Positions 23,520-34,183 of a stretch of DNA of 64,000 nt are shown piece after piece. Numbering within the stretch: the first letter of the stretch is position 1; every line of letters begins with the position of its first letter. Where the stretch lies: NCBI GenBank assembly GCA_907163375.1, contig CAJQUW010001973.1:930001-994000 (forward strand), read 5' to 3'. This stretch comes from Prostheceraeus crozeri (Eukaryota; Platyhelminthes; Polycladida; Euryleptidae). The position numbers were made by a program, and so were the translations under genes. The notes under the pieces are model-generated. The model searched no databases. It saw only the letters and a list, made by a program, of their open reading frames with translations, and was not told the origin of the DNA.

Positions 23520-23975
23520 GTAAGCAATGGCATCGTAATGATATTCATGTACAGGTCTATGCAAAGTTAGCCAATTACCTGACTCGGCGATGCAAATCGA
23601 ATGCACAAGAGTTAAGGTATTTCCACTTTATAGCAATATTTGATGCAATTTTCAAGAAACAAGTCTCGAAAGATGTAGAAATATAAATTTCAAATTTCAT
23701 AAAGAAAGGGCTGTCTTCGAATTCCTGGAAGCGTGGAAATCGCCCGTGAATTTCAACAGTGATATGCATCAATTGAATATAAACCACTACTGCACTGAAA
23801 TTTTGTAAGTAATGGTGTTTTGCAGTGGCCATTTTTGTAAAAATAACCGTGATGTGGTCATACTCACTGGTCGATTTCGAGTTTTTGTTTCCTCAGCTTT
23901 GCGGCATGGGTAATATGTCGCATCTATTCCGATGTGCGCAGTTTTTGGGCTCCTCCAAGAAGTACGGTTGTTCGC

Positions 23976-24684
23976 CAGGGGCTGGAAAATTAATTGATTG
24001 GAAATTAACTGCAATTAATTGATTGGTGGACTTTCTTCAATTAAATTAATTGTATTATTCACAAGTCGTAAAAACAATTTTATAAGATGCACAGTAGATG
24101 ATTTGATATTTTCTGCTCGCATTTGAAAAGGGAAGTTTGACTATAGCATTTATTGAAATCTCAAATATCCAGCTAGACGTATGTTTCTTATATTTTTAAT
24201 CACTTCAAATTTTGCTAAACCTTGTGAAATGTCTGCCATTGTGGTGGTGCTTCACTGTTTGAGCTAGGAAATATTGCACTCGCAACCAACATTATCTTAA
24301 TTTTAAAGTCATGGCACAATGATGTTATCTGTGTATTTACATTTTTTATGCAAATGAGCTCAATGAACATAGTGAAGTGATGCAGAAAATGCGTATTTGG
24401 TTTTATATGTAAATTCAAGTTCTGTAAGTGTTTTAATACATCCTCGTAAGCCTATACGTCATGTTATATGTCGGTATTATGAAACTAACTTTCTAAGCAG
24501 TTGTTAATCATGTGTCAATGTTGCAATCATTTTGCATGTGAACAAAAGATAATCAAATTGGAAAACTATCTTCTTATCGATATGACAGTGATAAAAAATA
24601 CCTGCTGTTAATTGATTGGTAATGTGATCTAATTAAATCAATTGATTGTTAACAAAAATGTGCAATCAATTTTATTAACCCCTG
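23976..24684 (-). mobile_element. hAT-like non-autonomous element, short copy
   Basis: Ends CAGGGGCTGGAAAATTAATT and, read inward from 24684, CAGGGGTTAATAAAATTGAT form inverted repeats rich in AATTAATTG. The interior matches 38537-40134 in opposite orientation, for example the TGACTTTAAAATTAAG and GAGCTCATTT-type blocks. Relative to that copy it lacks about 0.9 kb of the middle. The 8-bp flanks do not match, so the hAT assignment rests on the end sequence alone. Confidence 0.55.
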
Positions 24685-25915
24685 CGCCGTGCGTCCTCAT
24701 TGTGCATTTACAATTTATTGTCCAAAATCGTCAGACATCCGATCTAAGTGCCCAAACTATCTTAATCTACTTGAACACAACACAGTAAATCTGTGATGCC
24801 CAGGACTTACCGTACTCCATCCATTGCGCTGTGGAACATATTCATAACATTTATTTTTTCCACTCATTACATTTCATATCCATAGTTGTTAAGAATAGTT
24901 GCTTCCAGATTATTTTGTCTATGATATTGCTCAATTGCGTGAAGTGGCATCGTTTCGTTAACTTCTCTTTTTTTGAAGCCTTAACCGGGTTATGGAATAA
25001 ACCCGTTAAGTTGATGAATAAACCTCTTAAGACTTGATTACTGAAAGTTTTGGTATTTTTCATCTTATGTGGAATATTAAGGTCAATGCTATGGACCTCT
25101 CTCATTATGTACACTGTAGATTATTCGCAGAACGGGTCCCGGTATGCTCGGTCATGATGAACAGTGTTCATTTCAAAAGCACACTCATTCTAGATTACTT
25201 TATTCTTATTGGAATTGATGGTGCTGACTTCTGTGAAATTTTCTCTGGAAATTATTCGGGTAAATTTGACATCTGAAACCGGGAATATGATCTTGTTGTG
25301 AAGTTTTGGTCGTTAGAGCATGAGCCTGTATTACTGACAACTGCAACAGACGCAATTAAACACCTGTTTGATATGCGCTTTCGTTTATTGAAAATTATAT
25401 TAGAAATATTGAAGATTGGGTGGGCCAAATATCCCATTTTAAAAGCAAGCTTGAAAAATGAATTCCAGAGATGCTCTATATCCTGTTTATGAAGAATGAT
25501 GTTAGAGATCTTAGCTAAGACGATGCTGTTGCTCTCTTCGTGTGTTATATTATTGATAAGGCAGAATTGTAGCCTCAAATTCTGACAAGTTCTGTGCTAA
25601 ACAATTCACACTTCCGAGAATTTAAGCTTTAAGATCACTGAAAACATTTCCATAATGAATTGCGTTGGTGTATAAAATCATCAACCATTCAGGTAAATTA
25701 TGCTGACAATGAAAAGTTGTTCAGAGATTGGAATCATTTTTATATGAAAGACTACCTAGTTGGTGTTACGCGATATTTTAATGGTATAACATTGTGTCTT
25801 ACAACTTCAGTTATGTAAAACAGAAACAGCACAATTTTTGAAGTTGATGATTACTGACTTGGTATTGAAGTAAGCTCTATTTCGGTAAAGATCGACCAGT
25901 AATTCTACAATAATA

Positions 25916-26112
25916 CACTCTTTCTCTTTCAAGTTTCCACTCTTTGCATTGATATTTCCAATATTTGCATAGAAATTTCCAAACTTTGATCTCACAAATC
26001 CAAATTTTGCATTCAACTTTCCAATATTTGCATTGATATTTCTTCTCTTTGCGATCAAGAATCTATGATTTGCAGATAGCTTTCCAATATTTGCAATCAA
26101 GATTCAAATTTT
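25916..26112. repeat. Left inverted repeat with 21-bp iterons
   Basis: The mirror image of 28021-28217. On the + strand it reads as successive TTTCCAATATTTGCA-type units. Confidence 0.85.
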
Positions 26113-26915
26113 TTCGATCGTATTAGATCTGAATATTTGACCATCTTTTTCGATATTTAACGTAATGGGGTCATGCTGTAGTTTGTGATCTTCATTAATG
26201 TAATGAATATGAGAGATTACCAAGTCAACTGTTCAATAATAGTGGTGAATTGATGAAATGCGTGGCTTTACCTGCAGCACGACTGTGAGGAGTCATACGT
26301 ACGTCGTACATACAACAATTGATAATAAATGGATATCATTACGATACAGGATAGCATCATATTGTACCATACAAAGGTGCTATTTTAAGTCTTTCTTAAA
26401 GGAACGACAATGCATACAGTACATTTAATGGGGGTATTTTAGCGTCCATCGTCAAAAGCCTTGTTATACATGTATATGATTGCACTTATACCATGAAGAA
26501 TGCATGGTTCACTCACAAGGAGTATATGGAAATACGTGCATAACAGCAAACGGTATTCTTTCTGAAAGCTTTAGATGCGTAGACTATTCAAATGTCAATC
26601 CCTTCTACATATTGATTCCAATTCCTTCGGAGTGGTCAAATATGTGATGTATGTACATGTAAATGATCAAGTGTATATCCTTGATATTTTTGAAATTTAC
26701 TGCAGTATATTGATGGTTTGTTTTCTGTCTAGAATTCAGCTTATTGAGCCTATAGAACTTCAAGAGCCGTTTTATTACTTAATCATCGACTTATATACCG
26801 CATCCATCATTTTTATACCGATCCAAAAAGCAATAAATTTGGAATATCATATTTTATTGAACAATCATGAACATTAAAAGTTAAATGAAAGTTAGTCAAA
26901 AGTTATAAACACTCT

Positions 26916-27957
26916 TCAGCATATGCTCGAGGTAAGGTGCGATTCAAATGTCCACAAAATTTGACAATTTTTGCTGTTGTCACACTGGTGTACGATAGAT
27001 TCAGTGCCTCTAAGAGAATTTGCTGCCTCACTTGAACGGTAGTGGATCCCTGGCTGCGAGCAGTTTTCCTTTACATTTATAATTTGACTGTTAATCGGCG
27101 GTGATGCTAATTTCTTTTTGATCATGGACTTCAGTAAAGAAAATGCTTCTTCTATGGGGTTCAACATAGGAGACCATGGCGGCAAATGTTTCAAGATATG
27201 GTGATCTCTAGAAGAAGGCGAATTCCGATGACAGGGTGCATTATCAAAGATGATGTAAGTCTTTTCACGTGGAGAATCATCTTCAAGCTTCTGGCTCAAG
27301 TCGTTGATAAAATTCTGAAAAGTTTCTCGAGTGAAACTACCAATGTGTTCGCGGTGCATTATCAAACCACCATTGGAGCTCACGGCCATTATGATGTTGA
27401 CATTATGGCCACGCTGTCCACCAACAGTCCGAAAACACTAAACCCCGTTTAGAGCGTCCCTGGGTTCGTGATGTCCACAAATTAAAGTTGGTTTCATCGA
27501 CATACACACATTTGTGATAATTTGCCTCATCGAGAAACCAAGTAGAGTATTCCTTTCGGGCTCTTATGACATCAGGCTTATTCCTATCCGTGGGTATGTT
27601 GCGAACATTTTTTACGGTGTACAACATATCGTCCAGTGTTCTTGATATTGTACTTAAACTCAAAGAAGGTTTTTGAGGCAAATCTGACTGCAAGCCTTCT
27701 TGCATTTGCTGCAAGGTTGAAGACGGATTATTGGAAATCATTTGTTCCAAATAGGTTTTGACTTCGTCATCGACCTTGTGGTGTGTCTTGCCACCTTGCT
27801 TACTTTTTGTCACACGACCAGATTTTATAATCTTTCTGGCAGTGTCATGTTTTATTCCTAAAGATTCTGCAACTGCCAGGAAATCACCGTCGGCGTTATA
27901 CGAATCAAATATTCTTTTTCTATCCTGGTTGCTAATTCTATTGTAAGTACGTGTCAT
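26916..27957 (-). pseudogene. DDE transposase, Tc1/mariner type, one frameshift
   Basis: The frame from 27957 opens MTRTYNRISNQDRKRIFDSY with a helix-turn-helix (AVAESLGIKHDTARKIIKSG), then a second DNA-binding region (LSTISRTLDDMLYTVKN). The catalytic core starts at VYVDETNFNLW (first D). Near 27417 one base is out of step; the next frame reads CFRTVGGQRGHNVNIIMAVS and on to 26916. It carries IIFDNAPCHRN (second D) and PPWSPMLNPIEEAFSLLKS (E). Only 30 residues separate the second D and the E, against 34 in Tc1. Apart from the frameshift all key residues are present. Confidence 0.87.
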
Positions 27958-28020
27958 ACTGCTTCTATGTTGATAAAAAGAACATCTTTTGCCAGTAAGT
28001 TGAATATTTGTATAGACTTT

Positions 28021-28217
28021 AAAATTTGAATCTTGATTGCAAATATTGGAAAGCTACCTGCAAATCATAGATTCTTGATCGCAAAGAGAAGAAATATCAA
28101 TGCAAATATTGGAAAGTTGAATGCAAAATTTGGATTTGTGAGATCAAAGTTTGGAAATTTCTATGCAAATATTGGAAATATCAATGCAAAGAGTGGAAAC
28201 TTGAACGAGAAAGAGTG
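28021..28217. repeat. Right inverted repeat with eight 21-bp iterons
   Basis: Units begin TGCAAATATTGGAAA or a variant at 28038, 28059, 28080, 28101, 28122, 28143, 28164 and 28185: a strict 21-bp period, two turns of the helix. These are probably transposase-binding sites (inference). Confidence 0.88.
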
Positions 28218-28219
28218 TA

Positions 28220-31200
28220 GTAGAAGAGTAATTCGACAATAATTTCATGACAATTCATTTTCATTTTCGTCACTACTCACGCGAAGGTAACAGGATGCTT
28301 CCATGATGAATGAAGATGGATTCACAAAATTTCAACTGGTGAAAGTATATTTTCATCACGTGCAACATTTACCTGTAATAAACTTGTAATTGGTCATAAG
28401 CCTTTTACAGGGATTTTGGTTGATGTAATTCAAGGTCCATGTTTTTCGAAAATTCGGCAGCGCATAGGAACAATCTAGCAGCTAATGCCTTTACTTATCA
28501 TCAATTTTCTTTCGAACGGATGTCGAAAAAGACTTTGAACTATTGAACTTCAGGCTTCGTCCCTCAACAATGACGTTTCTCGGATTCTGTCTGTTCGTTC
28601 ACTCAGGAAGTGATTCGTGTCACACTTCACTGTCAGTGCACTGTCCTTAACATCTCCTAGATGAATTTTTCATACTCAATACACTTCCCACAACTTTGAA
28701 CTTCTTCTATGCAGCTCAAACTATGCATGCAGCTACTTGCACTCCAATATCTCCATCATTTCAATTTTGTCTCCTAGTTTTACCCTGTTTTTTATGTTGT
28801 CGACCAAGAGTAAGCCACATACATGTACGTGCACACTTCATTCCAAGCCTATCTTGGAGACTGTTTCATTCTCTTTTATTCTTCTCGTACATTTGTCCTC
28901 CCTACACCGTAGCACCTTTACCATTGACCGCACATGGTCCATTAGCCGACCGAGCCGTTGATTCATTTTCCCTGTTGCAAAATTCATGAACTTCATATCC
29001 TACCATCCTTGTAAAATTGATACACTGAAGGTGATAAACATCAGCAACAGGTGAAGTCTACGAATCTTTTTAGATGTTTTAGAGAACTTCCTTTCAAATA
29101 GAGACACATGCCGTAGTGAATGCATATATCAATTATTATTACAGATGGGCAACGTGCCATCATCGGTGACCAGCAGAACATGGAAGTAAACGTCGGGTTA
29201 TATACAGGGCAGAGTTCATCCACAAACAGCGAGAACAATAAATGAAAGGGATAAACAAAATTAAAATAGTTGCTCAGATTGAGTCTGATGTAAGGAAATT
29301 TCAGAGACTGGTTTTCCTTTCAGGTGGTCTTATATGCGAGTAAAGATGTGGCGCCGATGTGTTTCCCTGATGTAGTATTCAGTGCAATGCTCATAACTGT
29401 ATTTGTAAAGGAGGGAGGATTGCTCGTTGAAAAGGATTTTATCTTTTTAATGATAAAGGTGTTGGGTTTTATAAGTGTCATGCGATAAATATATATTTGA
29501 CTTTTTCAATATTGAGTTTAATTAAAATATAATTAAATTATAATTATAATTTTATGTACTTTTTTCTTTGTTTCTTTGTGGGACTCACTCATGTATTGTA
29601 ATTTCCAGTAGTACTAAGTATAGTACAATACATTCGTTTCGGTTATCATCAGTTTGGCTAGACTTAGGGTGTTCGCAATTATGAAAAATCTTGTCTATAA
29701 AAGATGAACTGTAGCCGTTTTTTATGAAAATGGCTCTGACAATATTTTTATTTTGAATACATATACATGTAGTATTATCAGTCGTCAATTTTTGAGAACG
29801 CATGTGTGAAGCCTTGATAGCATTGATAAATAGTATGTAACTCAGCGTTAGTATGTTCTGCTGTTCGCCGATGATGGTATGTTACGCGTACTGAAACGCG
29901 TCTGCATGCAAAACTTCCTTTCAGTTTCAATGGATTATGCTCATAATAAAGTGCCAACATTATGATAGGTTTTGGTGTATGTATGTATGTAGTCATCTTA
30001 TGGTTTCTGAAATAGCGTGTATTGCAATCAATTACTAAAATTGCAGAGGGCAGAGGGGATATTTCCGATCGTCTTTAAACAGAAGCAAATTGCAATCCAA
30101 GACTTAATTACATACAATCGGATACAATTCCAGGAGTCAAAAAATTGTTCACAAAGTTTTTTTAAGTTTCGCATTTCTGGTTGTTGTTCGAAGAATGACG
30201 GCAGCTAAATGCGATGAGTACCATACTGTAAATTAAATCAATCGTGATATATGTGGGCACACCTTCAACTCATGCTGGATTGGAGGATTGAGAGATTACA
30301 TGTACATACTTAGCTCATCTAAAAGGCAAATTAGAAAAATACTTTTTCATATGGCAACATTGATTTTGTAAAAAGTGAATCAGAACCCATCGACAATATA
30401 TCTGACATCATTAAGCAATCTCCTAGTTTAGTATCGGCTTCCGCCAATTTCTGATACTATTAATTTCTGTAAACAATATTTATTCTTGCAGAGTCTCTTC
30501 TCGCCGAAGTTTTCTTGCACAGTCCAAATGTAGACATATCTTGCCCAGACAGGCATTTCAATGGAAATCAAGCAAACCTAAATAGTAAAGTAACCATTAC
30601 GAGGGTTAACAGTAGCATGTCAAGCATTTCTCGTATTTGATCACCAATGCATGCGAGTGTGGAAGCTACAGTATAAAAAAGCGTGCGCTTGCGGTGCACA
30701 TCTTTGATGGTTGATGAGCTTGGACAGATGATGTGTCACAACTTCATTTTTGTTTTTTCTTTATTGAGAATGTGTTCAAATTGAGGAAAATGAGTTGTAC
30801 ACTAATTCTCAAAGTATGCTTGGTACTCATGTATAACAACAATATAGGAACAGCTGCGTTTTTAATCAAAAGCTAAATTAATAGAGACGCACCTATGCAA
30901 TATATTTCAAAATATGACTTATTAAGATGATGAAGCTGTAAAGAAAGGTATCACCTGTCATGGACCGAAAGGTCCTTCCGGATGGATTAGAGAGGGAAAC
31001 CTGTTAGTCACTCAGTTTTTCATGTTTTGATGTTTCGTTTTTGTACTAGTGACGTAGGCTACTAATACACAATATTTTTTTTCAAATCTACTAACGATAT
31101 TGCGCAGGTTTCCTTTATGCTCATGTCTGCATAATGATTTACTCATGAATATTAGGCATACGAGTACTAACCTAAACTTTGCCGTAAAACATAACGAGTT

Positions 31201-31467
31201 CAATTTGCATTATTTCCAAGTCAATGAAGCAATATGCTATTCAATTTTGCAGAAATCTGCGTCAACCAATCGAAGATACACGCTGAATTATTCTAGTTTG
31301 TTTCTTCCTTATTTATATTATAGACATCACGAATATTTTTTGGCTGGTCGCCTAAAAGACACCACTTTGTCATTGCAGGTGGTCAATTGTCAAATCAAAT
31401 TTTAACAAAATTAGACTTTCAATGTTTTAACTTCCAAGATGATACAGTAATTGTAATTCTATTTCAG
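28220..31467. other. RMT2 intron 4, right part, no gene seen
   Basis: No supported gene. The Pro/Ser-rich frame at 28696-28989 has no domain features. An AT-only patch lies near 29515-29555. Confidence 0.4.
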
Positions 31468-31612
31468 GCTTGGATTCTCTTGTGAATATGAAGCTATTAA
31501 AGTAGATGAAGCGACCCACAATGAATTGTGGAAGGGACTGAAAAGACGTTATTGGTACTTTGACACGTATTATCTTCCCAAATGCATCAAAGAACGTGAT
31601 ACTGTTGGATGA
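31468..31612 (+). CDS. RMT2-like methyltransferase, exon 5 (C-terminus)
   Basis: Acceptor TCTATTTCAG; the first base G completes the Lys codon left open by exon 4. It encodes LGFSCEYEAIKVDEATHNEL, then LKRRYWYFDTYYLPKCIKER and ends DTVG, stop at 31610. The WYFDTYYLP block is the usual C-terminal strand region of Rmt2-type enzymes. A possible AATAAA signal lies at about 32396. Confidence 0.9.
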
Positions 31613-32950
31613 ATCAAGTCAGAGATATATGCAATTGGTGAATTGACGATGTGGAATCGTGTAACAATGGATATTTGACACTGGAAGTTTGAAAGTGCCT
31701 GCATGTGACTATGCAATGTGATTGACGCTTATCATGAAAATCAACATATAAATCGAATGATGAAAGTAATGTATTTTTTCTATTTAGGATGTTGTTAATC
31801 CATGTACAGGGATGACATAAGGCACAGCGGAAAATGAACAGACTGTACGTTGGGAGGTCCCTACATGATAGGCCTACTAAATAATGCTCTTCTGCCAAAG
31901 CTTCAACGATAGCTATCAAATAATTATTAGCATGTCTTGTACGTTTTGTTGTAGATAATTTGATTGACCCTCTAAGAGAATATATTTTGCATTTGATTGT
32001 AATGTCCGCAAATCAGTCTTTCGTTAATGTTTGGACTGGATGATAGGATATTCCATTTTTTAGAAATAATGGCGAATTTTACGTAAACTAATTCCATGCC
32101 ATAAAGTTACGGAATGGTATTTGTATGAAATAACTAGCAAAAACGTACCCTAATTTTTTAGCATATCTGCATTCAAAGTCAAAGAAAGTCATGTGATTTC
32201 AATGCGGCTCCCATAAGAATGCTGATATGAAACTTGGCGATGCGACGCCTTCAAATTCACCCTCGGAAGGGCCCCTGTAGGATCATTCTCATGCCTGATG
32301 TTTAAATTGGTATCACATTACTTAATTTTGAACAATCTCTTTTTTCTGATGCTCGATATCCATTTGCTGCTGTCATTCAAAAGCAAAATGTTTTGAATAA
32401 ATGCAAGCCGTCTCTTAATCAGATTATTAAGAAAAGCACGATGAGGTGCCCTGCTGCTGCAGATAGATCAATTGCTTATTGACTGTCAGCTGCAAAATTA
32501 ATATCGCTATATTTTTTTTGCTTAACATCAGTCTGATGGTCACATGGTCTCCCGCACAATTAGTGTACTAGTTAGTCCATTTATGATGAAGTCTGCTCTG
32601 CCATTGTTTCTTTCTTGTGGACACCGATATGAAGGGTTTAAATCTTCATATGTAAAGATCGAGAGAGTTGACCCTGGATTCTGCAGGAACGTTACACTTA
32701 ATAATAGAACTTCAGATCGTAGTATAGCACGCATCAGTAGAACATGTACATTGACACTGTTGAAGCTTGTGGAGCTAATGGAGGGGTGTATTATGTATTG
32801 CTGTCAATTTTAAACCAATTTGCGGGGATGCCTTCAGTTCATTAAACAACTTTGAAAACTGGAAGGCTTACTGTTGGACAGACGCATCACTCAAAATTGC
32901 AGTCAGTACTGAAACCAGGTATTATAAGATAATGAGCCCAAAGATAGCAC
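31613..32950. other. Region 3' of RMT2, no gene seen
   Basis: Probably the RMT2 3' untranslated region followed by intergenic DNA. No further ORF or repeat is supported. Confidence 0.35.
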
Positions 32951-33472
32951 TGTACGCTGTACGACCAAAAATTAAAAGATTGCAAAACACTTGATTAGTC
33001 GTCGATCGATTTCGTATCGTTCATTGATACATCATCAGGGCATCAAGTCAAATCAGCAAAATGAGGTTTATATACAAATTAAAATGATCATGTAAACACA
33101 GTTAAGAACAGATAAAATGAAATTTACAATGGAGAGGTAATTGCGCATTTACAATTACCTCTCTGTAGTACAATTAAAAGATATGCAACGGAACAGAGGA
33201 ATCGCATTCGTTGTTCAATAAATTATCAGTTTCATGCATTTTAATCAATATAGATTCAGCTATGCGAGTGTGTTTAGTACGGCAGACAATAGAAAATTCA
33301 TTGGCTGTCGCTTTATGAATGTGCTTTGTAATTTCAGAATCTTGCGGTCTGCCTTTGATATGCTCATCAACACGAGTAATCAGGTGCCTGCCTAGGTCAA
33401 TAAACGATACGAAATCGATCGACGATGAATCAAGTGTTTTGTAATCTTTTAATTTTTGGTCGTACAGTGTAC
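32951..33472 (-). mobile_element. Penelope-like retroelement fragment
   Basis: Two inverted arms of about 75-80 bp (32951-33029 and 33399-33472) share TTTTGGTCGTAC and CGATACGAAATCGATCGACG. Between them, on the - strand, is the end of a GIY-YIG-type ORF: DEHIKGRPQDSEITKHIHKA, RTKHTRIAESILIKMHETDN, LLNNECDSSVPLHIF. This matches the C-terminal nuclease region of Penelope-like elements, which also commonly have such inverted terminal structures. Only the 3' portion is present; it is an old, incomplete copy. Confidence 0.65.
32990..33047 (-). ncRNA. Hammerhead-ribozyme-like fold
   Basis: On the - strand: CTTGAT (stem I), then CTGATGA at 33038-33032, GTATC-loop-GATAC (stem II), GAAA, a TCGATCGA palindrome (minimal stem III), and ATCAAG closing stem I. 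This is the hammerhead order, and Penelope-like elements are known to carry such ribozymes with very short stem III. An extra U between CTGATGA and stem II is a departure from the consensus core, so self-cleavage is uncertain. Confidence 0.4.
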
Positions 33473-34175
33473 AATGAAACCAGGTATTTTCCCCTTCAAG
33501 TCTGTGACGAGTATCGTGATATTGCTTTGGGTTCTCATGACTTATTTATGGTTCCGCACTGTTTGTGTCGTCTGTTTAGGACTTGCTGAGACTTCTCCAA
33601 CTTCTTTCTGCTTAAATTGCATTCTCTGCCCTCGAAAACTGGTACACAGCTGTGCAGGGATCGAGGTAGCACCCTTAACTTTCATATAGCATTGTACACT
33701 AACTGACTACTGCAAAACTGCATGTTTGCCGTATCCGATGTCCCTCATAAGTAGCTTGGATTAAAAAACCCCATGAATTTTCAGTGGAGAAATTGCGGCA
33801 TGTTGGTAACACGATATTATTGAGTTACTGACTGACGCAGAGTTATGTTGAAGTTCTTCAATTTCGTTAGTATAGAAGGAATCCACCGGCTATGCTCGTT
33901 CATATGAGTAATCATTCGAAACAAATGAACAAAGTACGGTACAAGATAAAGACATCTTGCTTGAAGAGAAAACGGCACATAATTGTTGTGAAGTCATTAC
34001 ACATTTGAAGTGTTATTCTAGTCAAAGAATCTGAAAGACGATTTTGAATAAAAAACGATCGCTCACATGGAGTAGCACAAACCACATTGAAGAAATACAT
34101 CTTCGATGTAAATATGCAGTAAAAAACTCTAAAATGGTATTCATAACCGATATGCCAGATTTTCCAGAAGCTATT
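33473..34175. other. Gene-free stretch
   Basis: Only short frames without recognisable features. Confidence 0.4.
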
Positions 34176-34183
34176 ATTGAAGG

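Larger units (their letters stand above)
25916..28217 (-). mobile_element. Tc1/mariner-like (IS630 superfamily) transposon
   Basis: The element is 2,302 bp, bounded by TA on both sides (25914-25915 and 28218-28219) with ends CACTCTTTCTC and GAGAAAGAGTG. The terminal inverted repeats are long (about 197 bp each) and nearly identical. A transposase gene lies on the - strand between them. Only one coding break is seen, so the copy looks young. It sits in RMT2 intron 4. Confidence 0.9.

Noticed and set aside
23968-24692. 8-bp target duplication around the 23976-24684 element
   Set aside because: TTGTTCGC and CGCCGTGC do not match.
28696-28989. 97-codon Pro/Ser-rich frame
   Set aside because: Low-complexity composition, overlapping frames, no splice or start support; lies in an RMT2 intron.
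33399-33472. Second hammerhead in the right Penelope-like arm
   Set aside because: The CTGATGA half of the core is missing there.
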